Positions 9,072 to 17,318 of a DNA stretch of 64,000 nucleotides are shown one piece after another. The stretch lies in assembly GCF_027497215.1 (NCBI RefSeq), contig NZ_CP114904.1:2440001-2504000 (forward strand). Direction: 5' to 3'. Positions within the stretch are counted from its first letter, which is position 1. Every line of letters starts with the position of its first letter. The position numbers were made by a program, and so were the translations under genes. Below the pieces are notes generated by a model, which saw nothing but the letters and a program-made list of their open reading frames with translations, ran no database searches and was not told where the DNA came from. This DNA is from Micromonospora sp. WMMD812. GTDB lineage: Bacteria > Actinomycetota > Actinomycetes > Mycobacteriales > Micromonosporaceae.

Positions 9072-9984
9072 GGTTCCACCACCACAGCTGCTGCACGACC
9101 AGGGTGAGCAGGCCGGCGAGAACGATGGCGCAGACGTTGATGACCAGTTGGAGCGCCGAGCCGGCCGCCTCGTGCCACACCCCGTAGGCGCCGGCGACGG
9201 CCACGTTCGCGGCGGCCGGCACGGTGGTGACCGAGATCAGCACCCCGACCAGGCTGCCGGACTTCTTCGAGGTCAGTGACAGCATGCCGGCGACCCCGGC
9301 CAGCAGTCCGACCACCCAGGAGAGCGCGTCCGGTCGCCAGATGAAGTCGGTGAGCGGCCGCTCGGCCAGGAGCATCTGCCGGTTGACCAGGTCGGCGGCG
9401 GTGAGCGCCCAGGTGCTGAGCACGGTGGCCGCCATGGCGGCCAGGAACCCCACCACGAGTGCCTGCACCGAGCGCCCGATCGTCCGGACCTGGCGGCGGA
9501 GCAGGGCCACGCAGAGCGCCGCGAGGGGGCCGAACTCGGGGCCGACGACCATGGCGCCGACGACGAGGATCGGCTGGTCCAGCAGGACGCCGATGCCGGC
9601 GATCATGGTGGCCACGATGATCAGCACCAGGTAGGTGCCGGAGAGTTCGGTCTGCTCGCCGGTCTTCGCCGCGATCTCGTCCCAGACCACGGCGTCGGCG
9701 CCGCTGCCGGGCGCCCGTTCCGCCGCCCGCTCGGCGGCCGCCGAGATCGTCAGTTCCACGTCGTCGGCCGCGATGCCGCCGCGGACATCCACACCCAACT
9801 GCTGCAGGCCCTGCAGGACGGTGTCGGCGCTCTCCCGGACCACGTCGCACTGGATCAGGTCGCCCGCGGGCTGTCGGGCGACGCCCGGGAGCACCACGAG
9901 GTGGGTCACCCCCGGCTCGGCGGCGAGCAGGTCGGCCACCTCCGTCGACTGGTCCGGTGAAGCGATGACCCTCAGGTGCAGCAC
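9037..9984 (-). CDS. DUF389-family membrane protein
   Basis: This 315-residue protein has a soluble N-terminal part (residues 1-105) followed by several membrane segments that include the family's characteristic GAMVVGPEFGPLAAL-type loop after ILVVGAMVVG. DUF389 proteins (TIGR00341-like) are widespread integral membrane proteins without an agreed function. GTG at 9984 is selected because GGGGGAG sits directly upstream and gives a short, plausible N-terminus (LHLRVIASPD). It is divergent from the polysaccharide cluster and convergent with the preceding hypothetical gene. Confidence 0.8.
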   Translation of the reverse strand: MLHLRVIASPDQSTEVADLLAAEPGVTHLVVLPGVARQPAGDLIQCDVVRESADTVLQGLQQLGVDVRGGIAADDVELTISAAAERAAERAPGSGADAVVWDEIAAKTGEQTELSGTYLVLIIVATMIAGIGVLLDQPILVVGAMVVGPEFGPLAALCVALLRRQVRTIGRSVQALVVGFLAAMAATVLSTWALTAADLVNRQMLLAERPLTDFIWRPDALSWVVGLLAGVAGMLSLTSKKSGSLVGVLISVTTVPAAANVAVAGAYGVWHEAAGSALQLVINVCAIVLAGLLTLVVQQLWWWNLNRRSRRPAGA

Positions 9985-10159
9985 GTCTCCCCCTCGCCCG
10001 ACCGGCCAGCCCATGCCTCGCCCGTCTGGCCGCCGCGACTCTACCGCCCGGTCCGCTGATCCCGTTGACCGCACAAGGGACCGCTGGTCAGCCGTGTCCC
10101 GGTGAGGAGTTTGGGGGTTGATCGGGGCGAAGCAGCCCGAGTGTCACCATTCGGCGCCG

Positions 10160-10203
10160 CTGAGCTGTCTCAGGCTGATAAAACCCATCTATAGCGCTTT
10201 GTC
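10160..10203 (+). promoter_or_regulatory. AT-richer leader with possible -10 TATAGC
   Basis: The 241-bp gap before the phosphoglycosyltransferase gene contains a short inverted repeat (CTGAG-CTGT-CTCAG) followed by an unusually AT-rich run and TATAGC. No good -35 was found. It is the likely promoter region for the pglC-to-pglD-like operon. Confidence 0.3.
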
Positions 10204-10225
10204 GCATTCTGCGGAGGTCGGAACG

Positions 10226-10918
10226 GTGCCGGTGCCTGGTGGTCTCGTGAACGCCCCCGATCGCGCCCTGTCGCGGACGCGCCCCGACCGGGGCAAGCGG
10301 TTCGTCGACGCGGTGGTGGCGGCCGTCCTGCTGGTGCTCGTCGCGCCGGTGCTCGCGGTGGTGGCGGTCCTGGTCGCGGTGGGGCTCGGCCGCCCGGTGC
10401 TGTTCCGCCAGTGCCGCGCCGGCCTGGACGGCCAGCCCTTCGAGGTGATCAAGTTCCGCACCATGCGGCCCCCGGACCCGAGCCGCGGCCTGGTCGGCGA
10501 CGCCGCCCGGCTCACGCCGCTGGGGCGCTGGCTGCGTGCCACCAGCCTGGACGAGCTGCCCACGCTCTGGAACGTGCTGCGCGGCGACATGAGTCTGGTC
10601 GGCCCGCGCCCGCTGCTGCCGGAGTACCTCGACCGCTACTCGCCCTGGCAGGCCCGCCGACACGAGGTGCGGCCGGGCGTGACCGGGCTGGCCCAGGTGC
10701 GCGGGCGCAACAGCCTGAGCTGGGAGGAGAAGCTCGACCTCGACGTGTGGTACGTGGACAGCCGCAGCCCTCGGGTCGATCTGTCGATCCTCCTCGCGAC
10801 CGTACGCACGGTGCTGCGCCGCGAGGGGATCACCGCGGCAGGGGCGGCGACCGCCCCCGAGTTCCTCGGTACGCCCGACCGCCCGGCACCGGCGCAACGC
10901 GACCGGACACCGGTATGA
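10226..10918 (+). CDS. pglC: Initiating phosphoglycosyltransferase, PglC-like
   Basis: This 230-residue enzyme of the small monotopic bacterial sugar transferase family transfers a sugar-1-phosphate from a UDP-sugar to undecaprenyl phosphate, the first membrane step of glycan assembly. One hydrophobic re-entrant segment (about residues 27-53) precedes the catalytic core: FRQCRAGLDGQPFEVIKFRTM-like opening, the Asp-Glu pair in SLDELPTLWN, then DMSLVGPRPLLPEY and RPGVTGLAQVRGRN. The length matches minimal PglC-type enzymes, not the long WbaP type. GTG at 10226 follows GGAGG. The stop overlaps the next ATG, so the following aminotransferase is translationally coupled. The donor is probably UDP-diacetylbacillosamine, inferred from the neighbours. 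Confidence 0.85.
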   Translation: MPVPGGLVNAPDRALSRTRPDRGKRFVDAVVAAVLLVLVAPVLAVVAVLVAVGLGRPVLFRQCRAGLDGQPFEVIKFRTMRPPDPSRGLVGDAARLTPLGRWLRATSLDELPTLWNVLRGDMSLVGPRPLLPEYLDRYSPWQARRHEVRPGVTGLAQVRGRNSLSWEEKLDLDVWYVDSRSPRVDLSILLATVRTVLRREGITAAGAATAPEFLGTPDRPAPAQRDRTPV

Positions 10919-12087
10919 CGAGCCCGGAAGCCGGCCCGGCGAGTCAGACGATCCTCCTGTCCCCGCCCGACGTCGGGCCGCTCGAGGAGTCGTACCTGAT
11001 CGCCGCCCTGCGCTCGGGCTGGGTCGCACCGGCCGGCCCGGACCTGCAGGCGTTCGAGAACGACATCTCCGAGCGGGTCGGCACCCGCGGCGCCGTCGCG
11101 GTCAGCTCCGGAACCGCCGCCCTGCACCTGGCCCTGCTCGGGGTGGGCGTAGGCCCCGGCGACGTGGTCGTCGTGCCCACCTTGACGTTCGTCGCCACCG
11201 CCAACGCGGTCCGCTACATCGGCGCGCGTCCGGTCTTCGTCGACTGCGACCCCCAGACCGGCAACGTGGACGTCGGCCTCGTCGGCGACCTGCTCGGCCG
11301 GCTGCGGGCGCGCGGCGAGCGGGTCGGCGCGGTCCTTCCGGTGGACATGTTCGGTAGCTGCGCCGACTACAGCACGCTGGCACCGCTCTGTGCCGACGCC
11401 GGGGTCCCCCTGGTGGAGGACGCCGCGGAGGCCCTGGGCGCGAGCCACCGGGGACGGCCGGCCGGCTCCTTCGGCAGCGTCGCCGCGCTCTCCTTCAACG
11501 GCAACAAAATCATGACCACCTCGGGTGGCGGGATGCTCGTGTCCGACGACGCGGCCCTGCTCGCCCGCGCCCGGCACCTCTCCACCCAGGCCCGGGAACC
11601 GACGCCGCACTACGAGCACCGCGAGACCGGCTACAACTACCGGCTCAGCAATCTCCTCGCCGCGCTCGGCCGGGCCCAACTGGTCCGGCTGGACGGGATG
11701 ATCGCCCGACGCCGTCAGTTGCGCGACCGCTACGCCAAGCTCTTCGCCCCGGTGCCGGGCGTCCGGCTGCTCGGCGCGGAGGACACCGAGTCGAACTGCT
11801 GGCTGACCGTCATCACGGTCGAGGAGCGCCGGTGCGGGTGGCGGGCGGCCGACCTGGCGGCCCACCTGGCGCAGCGGGGCATCGAGACCCGGCCGGTGTG
11901 GAAACCGATGCACATGCAGCCGGTCCACGTCGGGATCGAGAGCGTGCTCACCGGCGCCGCGGAGCGGCTCTTCGCCGACGGGCTCACCCTGCCCAGCGGA
12001 AGTGCCCTGACCGAGCCCCAGATCGCCCGGGTGCTCGCCACGATCGACGAGTTCCTCACCGTCCGAACCGGAGGATCGACCGCGTGA
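10915..12087 (+). CDS. pglE: DegT-family PLP aminotransferase, PglE-like
   Basis: This 390-residue sugar aminotransferase of the DegT/DnrJ/EryC1 family has the PLP-binding lysine in SFNGNKIMTTSGGGM and cofactor-contact segments SSGTAALHLAL and DAAEALGA. Between an initiating transferase, a NeuD-like acetyltransferase and a CapD-like dehydratase, it is predicted to aminate the 4-keto group of UDP-2-acetamido-2,6-dideoxy-4-ketohexose, the PglE step toward UDP-diacetylbacillosamine. ATG overlaps the upstream stop (ATGA) and its own stop overlaps the next GTG, so the three genes form a tight operon. Another 4-ketosugar substrate cannot be excluded. Confidence 0.83.
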   Translation: MTSPEAGPASQTILLSPPDVGPLEESYLIAALRSGWVAPAGPDLQAFENDISERVGTRGAVAVSSGTAALHLALLGVGVGPGDVVVVPTLTFVATANAVRYIGARPVFVDCDPQTGNVDVGLVGDLLGRLRARGERVGAVLPVDMFGSCADYSTLAPLCADAGVPLVEDAAEALGASHRGRPAGSFGSVAALSFNGNKIMTTSGGGMLVSDDAALLARARHLSTQAREPTPHYEHRETGYNYRLSNLLAALGRAQLVRLDGMIARRRQLRDRYAKLFAPVPGVRLLGAEDTESNCWLTVITVEERRCGWRAADLAAHLAQRGIETRPVWKPMHMQPVHVGIESVLTGAAERLFADGLTLPSGSALTEPQIARVLATIDEFLTVRTGGSTA

Positions 12088-12728
12088 CGACCGGACTGGT
12101 GGTGATCGGCTGCGGCGGGCACGGCCGGGAGGTGCTCACCATCGCCCGGGCCGTGAACGAGGCCTCCCTCCGGCCGCGCTGGCACCTGCTCGGGGTCGTT
12201 GACGACCGGCCCACCGAGGAGAACCTGAAGCGGTTGCAGCGCCTCGACGTGCCGTACCTCGGTGACGTCGCCTGGCTGCGCGACGCGGCGCCGGACGTCC
12301 ACCACGTCATCGGCATCGGTGACCCGCGGATCCGCCGGGCCGTCGCCCGGCGCGTCGACGGGTACCCGACGCCGGCCGCGAGTCTCGTGCACCCGGCCGC
12401 CACGATCGGGCCGGACACCCGGCACGGGCCGGGCTTCGTGGCGTTCCCCGGGGCCCGGGTCACCACGAACGTCACCATCGGGCGGCACGTGCACCTCAAC
12501 CAGAACGCCACCGTCGGCCACGACAGCACCCTCGCGGACTTCGTCGGGGTCAACCCGCTCGCCGCCGTGTCGGGTGACTGCGATCTCGCCGAGGGCGTAC
12601 TGATCGGGACCACCGCCGCGGTGCTGCAGGGCCTGCGGGTCGGGCGGGACAGCACGGTCGGCGCCGGCGCGTGCGTCGTCCGGGACGTGCCCGACCAGGT
12701 GGTCGTGAAGGGCGTACCGGCCCGCTGA
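12084..12728 (+). CDS. pglD: NeuD/PglD-type sugar O/N-acetyltransferase
   Basis: This 214-residue acetyltransferase has an N-terminal nucleotide-sugar-binding segment (VVIGCGGHGREVL) and a left-handed beta-helix of hexapeptide repeats from about residue 105 onward. The catalytic histidine is probably in NATVGHDSTLADF. It ends in the family signature VVKGVPAR. It would acetylate the 4-amino group installed by the upstream aminotransferase, with acetyl-CoA as donor. GTG overlaps the previous stop and GGAGGA lies upstream. Confidence 0.85.
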   Translation: MTTGLVVIGCGGHGREVLTIARAVNEASLRPRWHLLGVVDDRPTEENLKRLQRLDVPYLGDVAWLRDAAPDVHHVIGIGDPRIRRAVARRVDGYPTPAASLVHPAATIGPDTRHGPGFVAFPGARVTTNVTIGRHVHLNQNATVGHDSTLADFVGVNPLAAVSGDCDLAEGVLIGTTAAVLQGLRVGRDSTVGAGACVVRDVPDQVVVKGVPAR

Positions 12729-12818
12729 TCGCACCGGGACGTACAGGATATTCGACCCATCACTCCTGAAACCGCCCATCGGGGCAGTGACGGCATGTAA
12801 CAAGGACAAAGAGCACAG

Positions 12819-12848
12819 CCGCTCCTTCCGCCGTTCGGGCGGAAGCGG
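12819..12848. terminator. Hairpin in the leader of the pglF-like gene
   Basis: Eight base pairs (CTTCCGCC at 12825-12832 with 12838-12845) around GTTCG, extended by three outer pairs across a small internal loop. It lies between pglD and pglF, 28 bp before the pglF start. It could be a terminator, an attenuator or an mRNA-stability element. Confidence 0.4.
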
Positions 12849-12875
12849 TCGGGAGACGGACAGGGAGCCACCCAT

Positions 12876-14750
12876 ATGCCGCAGGACACTGAGAGCAGCG
12901 AACGCACGGATCGGCGGTCGCGGCGGGCCCGGGCGCGTCGCCGCGCCGTCGGGTTCCTCACCACCGACACCACCGCCTGGATCGGCGGTCTCGTCGCGGC
13001 CGCCTGGACCCGCTACGAGTTCCAGCTCCCCCCGGGTCAGCTGGCCCGGGCCGCCGCGATCGGCGCGGTCGCCGCGATCGTGTACGTGGCGGTGGCCGCG
13101 CTGCGCCGGCTCTACTCCGGACGGCACCCCCTGGGCAGCCTGCAGGAGGTCCAGGGCGTCGCCGGCACGACGATCACGACGGCGGCCATCGTGCTGTTGG
13201 GCCTGCTGCCCTCCGCGGACCGGCCGGTGCCGGCGAGCACACCGCTGGTCGGCGGCGCGCTCGCGCTGCTGTTCATGCTCGGCGCCCGGTTCGCGTACCG
13301 ACACCGGCGCGACCTCGCCATGCGACCGGACGTGCGGTCCTCGACGCCGGTGCTGCTGTTCGGGATGGGCGACGCCGGGCAGGATCTGCTGCGCGCCCTG
13401 CTCAGCGACCCGCGGGGACGGTACCTGCCGGTCGGCGCCCTCGATGACGACCCGGACAAGCGTGACCTGCGCATCCGAGGGGTACGCGTGCTCGGCGGGC
13501 GGCACGACGTCGGCGCCGCGGTCCGGCGTACCGGTGCCACCGCGGTCATCTTCTCGGTCGCCAACGCCGACGCCTCCCTGATCCGGCAGATCCGCGAGGC
13601 CACCCTCCACGCCGGGGCCGCCTTCAAGGTGCTGCCCCCGGTGCGGGACCTGGTCGACCACCGGATCACCGTCACCGACGTACGCGACGTGCGGATCAGC
13701 GACCTGCTCGGCCGTCGCCAGGTGGTCGGCGACCTGCCGTTCAGCATGAACAGCCTCACCGGGCGTCGGATCCTGGTCACCGGCGCCGGCGGGTCGATCG
13801 GCTCGGAGCTGTGCCGGCAGGTGATGAAGGCCGACCCGGGCGAGCTGATGATGCTGGACCGGGACGAGTCCGCCCTGCACGGCCTCCAGATGTCGCTCGC
13901 CGGTCGGGCCCTGCTCGACGGCCCGGAGCTGATCCTGGCCGACCTGCGGGACGACGAGGGCATCCGGCAGATCATCCGGGAGCGCCGTCCCGACATCATC
14001 TTCCACGCCGCGGCGCTCAAACACCTGACCCTGCTCCAGCGGCACCCGGGTGAGGCGGTCAAGACGAACGTCTGGGGCACCCTGTCGGTGCTGGACGCCT
14101 GCCGGGACGTGGCGAAGTTCGTGAACATCTCCACCGACAAGGCGGCCGACCCGATCAGCGTGCTCGGCTACTCGAAGCGGATCACCGAGCGGCTGACCGC
14201 GCACGCCGCCTCACGGTTCCCGGGCACGTTCCTCAGCGTCCGGTTCGGCAACGTCCTGAGCAGCCGCGGTTCCGTGGTGACGGCGTTCCAGCAGCAGATC
14301 GAGGCCGGCAAGCCGCTGACCGTCACCCACCCGGAGGTCACCCGCTATCTGATGACCGTCCAGGAGGCCGTCCACCTGGTGCTCCAGGCCGCCGATATCG
14401 GGCGCGACGGGGAGGCGCTGGTGCTGGACATGGGTGAGCCGGTGCGTATCGCCGACCTGGCCCGGCAGATGGCCGAGCAGGCGTCCAGCTCGGTGCCGAT
14501 CGTCTACACGGGCCTGCGCCCCGGGGAGAAGCTGCACGAGGACCTGCTGGGCACCGGCGAGATCGACACCCGCCCGTTCCACCCGCTGGTGTCGCACGTG
14601 CGCGTGCCCGCCCTCGACCCGATGGAGGTGAGCGGGCTGGACCCGTACGCCGAGCCGGCCAAGGTCGTCGAACAGCTCGCCCTGCTCTGCGCCCTTCCGG
14701 TCGACCCGGTGGTCGACGGTCCGCTGGGCGTGCCGATGTCGTCGCACTGA
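12876..14750 (+). CDS. pglF: Membrane nucleotide-sugar 4,6-dehydratase, CapD/PglF-like
   Basis: This 624-residue protein has the full PglF/WbpM layout: about four N-terminal membrane segments (residues 25-145), a first Rossmann-like domain (VLLFGMGDAGQDLL) and a C-terminal short-chain dehydrogenase domain with GAGGSIGSELC (NAD binding) and NISTDKAADP. It would convert UDP-GlcNAc to the 4-keto-6-deoxy intermediate used by the PglE-like enzyme. The family's usual Met four residues before the catalytic Lys is Leu here (LGYSK). ATG follows AGGGAG. It is separated from pglD by 147 bp containing a hairpin, so it may have its own promoter. Confidence 0.85.
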   Translation: MPQDTESSERTDRRSRRARARRRAVGFLTTDTTAWIGGLVAAAWTRYEFQLPPGQLARAAAIGAVAAIVYVAVAALRRLYSGRHPLGSLQEVQGVAGTTITTAAIVLLGLLPSADRPVPASTPLVGGALALLFMLGARFAYRHRRDLAMRPDVRSSTPVLLFGMGDAGQDLLRALLSDPRGRYLPVGALDDDPDKRDLRIRGVRVLGGRHDVGAAVRRTGATAVIFSVANADASLIRQIREATLHAGAAFKVLPPVRDLVDHRITVTDVRDVRISDLLGRRQVVGDLPFSMNSLTGRRILVTGAGGSIGSELCRQVMKADPGELMMLDRDESALHGLQMSLAGRALLDGPELILADLRDDEGIRQIIRERRPDIIFHAAALKHLTLLQRHPGEAVKTNVWGTLSVLDACRDVAKFVNISTDKAADPISVLGYSKRITERLTAHAASRFPGTFLSVRFGNVLSSRGSVVTAFQQQIEAGKPLTVTHPEVTRYLMTVQEAVHLVLQAADIGRDGEALVLDMGEPVRIADLARQMAEQASSSVPIVYTGLRPGEKLHEDLLGTGEIDTRPFHPLVSHVRVPALDPMEVSGLDPYAEPAKVVEQLALLCALPVDPVVDGPLGVPMSSH

Positions 14751-14795
14751 TATCCACCGGCCCCGCCCCGCGCGTGGGGTGGCGGACGAGGCAAC

Positions 14796-14827
14796 CGGGG
14801 GTGGCACCGTACGGGGTGCCACCCCCG
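14796..14827 (+). terminator. 13-bp hairpin after the pglF-like gene
   Basis: The arms at 14796-14808 and 14815-14827 pair perfectly around a six-base loop (GTACGG), 45 bp after the stop. It is the likely end of the plus-strand bacillosamine transcript. Confidence 0.7.
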
Positions 14828-14918
14828 TCTCGTGCAGACCCGCCGGCGACGGAGGCCGACACCGGCGAGGCGCGAGCGAGGGGGCACGGGCCCGCGGCCC
14901 GGCGCGGGGAGAGACGGT

Positions 14919-14952
14919 GAGGCCGGCGACCACGGTCGTGGTCGCCGGCCTC
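14919..14952 (-). terminator. 15-bp hairpin after the UDP-sugar 2-epimerase gene
   Basis: The arms at 14919-14933 and 14938-14952 pair perfectly around GGTC, 12 bp past the stop of the minus-strand gene. Together with the preceding hairpin it insulates two convergent operons. Confidence 0.72.
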
Positions 14953-14964
14953 GGGTGACGCGGG

Positions 14965-16089
14965 TCAGCGGCGGATGCCCGCCCAGTCGTGGTGCCGGCG
15001 GACGGTGGAGAGGATGAAGTCCACCACCCGCCGGGAAGTGTCCGGGACCTGGTAGTCGACCGGGCAGGGAACACCCTGCGCGGCGACCTGGTCGACGGTG
15101 ACCTGCACGGCCTCGACCACGCCCGCCGGGTCGAGGCCGGTCATGATGATCCCGCCAGCGTCCAGCGCCTCCGGCCGTTCGATCGACTCGCGCAGCGTGA
15201 CCGCGGGGAAGCCGAGGATCGCGGCCTCCTCGCTGATCGTCCCGCTGTCAGAGAGCGTGCAGTACGCCCGGGTCTGCAGGTGCACGTAGTCGACCAGGCC
15301 GAACGGCTCGTGGAAGGCGATCCCCTCCAGCGCCGTGGCGTCCGGCGCCAGCGCCTCCAGCCGCTTGCGCGTACGCGGGTGCGTGGACACCAGCACGGGA
15401 TGGCCCCAGCGGTCGTGGACCGCCCGCAGGCAGTCGAGCAGCCGCCGCAGCCGGGCCGGCTGGTCCACGTTCTCCTCCCGGTGGGCGCTAACCATGAAGT
15501 AGCGGCCCCGGTCGAGTTCGAGCTGCCGCAGGATCGTGGAGGCTTCGATGTCCGCGCGGTAGTGCTCCAGCACCTCCCGCATCGGCGAACCGGTGTGCAG
15601 GATCCGCCTCGGGTGCAGCCCCTCGGCCAGCAGGTTGCGCCGGGCGTGCTCCGTGTAGACCAGGTTGAAGTCGGCGACGTGGTCGACCAGCCGGCGGTTG
15701 GTCTCCTCCGGCACGTTGAGGTCGAAGCACCGGTTGCCGGCCTCCATGTGGTAGACCGGCACCCGCATCCGCCGGGCCATCAGCGCCGCGATGCAGCTGT
15801 TGGTGTCACCGAGCACGAGCAGCGCGTCCGGCCGCAGGTCGGCGATCGCCGCCTCCATGCCGACCAGCACGCCGCCGAGCACCCGGCCGAGCGAGGAGGT
15901 GTCGACCTCCAGGAACCGGTCCGGCTGGCGCAGCCGCAGCTCGGTGAAGAACACGTCGGAGAGGGTCGGATCCCAGTTCTGCCCGGTGTGCACCAGCACG
16001 TGGTCGACCGTGTCGTCGAGCCGGGTGATCACCCGGGACAGTCTGATGATCTCCGGCCGGGTACCGACCACCGTCATGATCCGGGTCAT
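14965..16089 (-). CDS. fnlC: UDP-sugar 2-epimerase, WbjD/FnlC type
   Basis: This 374-residue enzyme of the non-hydrolysing UDP-GlcNAc 2-epimerase (WecB) fold shows GTRPEIIRLSRVI at the N-terminus, MEAGNRCFDLNVPEE, VSAHREENVD and SDSGTISEEAAILG. Because it is cotranscribed with CapE- and CapF-like genes, the specific role is most likely the final C2 epimerisation giving UDP-N-acetyl-L-fucosamine, not ManNAc formation. The ATG overlaps the upstream stop (ATGA). It is the last gene of the operon and is followed by a strong hairpin. Confidence 0.82.
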   Translation of the reverse strand: MTRIMTVVGTRPEIIRLSRVITRLDDTVDHVLVHTGQNWDPTLSDVFFTELRLRQPDRFLEVDTSSLGRVLGGVLVGMEAAIADLRPDALLVLGDTNSCIAALMARRMRVPVYHMEAGNRCFDLNVPEETNRRLVDHVADFNLVYTEHARRNLLAEGLHPRRILHTGSPMREVLEHYRADIEASTILRQLELDRGRYFMVSAHREENVDQPARLRRLLDCLRAVHDRWGHPVLVSTHPRTRKRLEALAPDATALEGIAFHEPFGLVDYVHLQTRAYCTLSDSGTISEEAAILGFPAVTLRESIERPEALDAGGIIMTGLDPAGVVEAVQVTVDQVAAQGVPCPVDYQVPDTSRRVVDFILSTVRRHHDWAGIRR

Positions 16090-17318
16090 GCCCGTCCTCT
16101 CTGTGCTGCCGCCTTCGTCAGGATGTCCTCGAACTGGTCGACGCCCACCCGCAGCGACATCCGCTCCCGGTAGACCTGGCGGGCCCGATCGCCCATCTCC
16201 CGCCGGGCGGCGTCCGGCAGGCTCGCCGCCGCCACGAACCGGTCGGCCAGCGCCCGCCAGTCCTCCGGCGGGCAGGCGAGACCGACCCCGGTCGACCGCA
16301 CCAGGGCGGCGGTGTCGCCGGCCACGGAGGCGATCACCGGCACGCCGCAGGCCAGCGCGGCCTGCAGCTTCGACGGGACGGCGGCCCGCAGGGCGGGCAC
16401 GTCGCGCAGGCAGACCAGCTGCCAGTCCGCGGCGGCGTACAGCTCGGCCATCTGCTCGGCCGGGCGCCGACCGACGAACCGTACGTTGTCGGCGCCGAGG
16501 TCGGCGGTGAGCCGGCGGGCGGCGTGCTCGCCGGCACCGGACCCGACCAGCACCAGGTCGATCTGGTCGACCGCGGCGGCCGCCCGGATGGCCGTCTCGA
16601 GGCCCTGCAACAGGCCGATGTTGCCGGCGAACATGACGGTGGGACGCCCGCGGTGGCCCAGCACCGCGCGGGCCTCGTCGGTGCCGGGCACCGGCCGGAA
16701 GAGGGCGTCGTCGGTCCAATTCCAGACCACCCGTACCCGGTCCGGGTCGGCGCCGCGCGCCACGACCCGCTCCGCCATCGCCGGCGAGATCACCACGACG
16801 GCGTCGGCGAGCCGGTACGTCCGGCGCATGAGCCCACCCAGCGCGCGTTCCATGGCCCGACCCTTTCGGCCGGTCGGCGCCATTCCGGATCCGAGCACCG
16901 ACTCGGGCCACAGGTCCTGGACGTGCAGCACGACCGGCGTCCGCCGGGCGGCGCGCAGCAGGGCCGCGGCGGCGATCGACGTGGGCGGCGGGTGATAGAC
17001 GTACGTGACGTCGACGCCGGCGAGCCACCCCACCCCGGCCGCGCTGCTGGCGCCGAAGGAGAGGTGGCTCAGGGCCCGCCGGGCTGCCGACGTGTCATGG
17101 CTGGGATAGGCCGGCACCCGCCGGACGGCGACCGGCCCGTCGGTCTCCCGGTGCCGCCAGCGCTGCCGCCACCCCGGGAAGACCCGGCCGTACGGATAGC
17201 TGGGGAACGTGGTGAGCACCCGCACCTCGTGGCCACGTTCGGCCAGTTGCTGGGCCAGGTTGCCCGGGATGAACACGCCCTCCGGCGGATACCACTGGCT
17301 GATCAGGCCGATCTTCAC
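16086..17318 (-). CDS. wbuB: GT4 glycosyltransferase, WbuB-like (probable L-FucNAc transferase)
   Basis: This 410-residue cytosolic GT-B glycosyltransferase begins MKIGLISQWYPPEGVF and has the N-terminal acceptor domain motifs YHPPPTSI and HVQDLWPESV typical of WbuB/WcaI-like enzymes, followed by a donor domain (VMFAGNIGLLQGLE; VPSKLQAALACGVPVIAS). WbuB-type enzymes transfer L-FucNAc and commonly sit beside fnlABC, as here. GTG at 17318 overlaps the upstream stop by four bases (GTGA); the downstream gene overlaps in the same way. Acceptor and linkage are unknown. Confidence 0.8.
   Translation of the reverse strand: MKIGLISQWYPPEGVFIPGNLAQQLAERGHEVRVLTTFPSYPYGRVFPGWRQRWRHRETDGPVAVRRVPAYPSHDTSAARRALSHLSFGASSAAGVGWLAGVDVTYVYHPPPTSIAAAALLRAARRTPVVLHVQDLWPESVLGSGMAPTGRKGRAMERALGGLMRRTYRLADAVVVISPAMAERVVARGADPDRVRVVWNWTDDALFRPVPGTDEARAVLGHRGRPTVMFAGNIGLLQGLETAIRAAAAVDQIDLVLVGSGAGEHAARRLTADLGADNVRFVGRRPAEQMAELYAAADWQLVCLRDVPALRAAVPSKLQAALACGVPVIASVAGDTAALVRSTGVGLACPPEDWRALADRFVAAASLPDAARREMGDRARQVYRERMSLRVGVDQFEDILTKAAAQRGRA

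Noticed and set aside
11730..14204. An 824-codon minus-strand frame opposite the pglE/D/F-like genes
   Set aside because: Shadow of clearly conserved plus-strand enzymes.
14965..16089. Hydrolysing or ManNAc-forming UDP-GlcNAc 2-epimerase (teichoic acid linkage unit)
   Set aside because: It is translationally coupled to CapE/CapF-like and WbuB-like genes, which makes the FucNAc role (WbjD) more likely.
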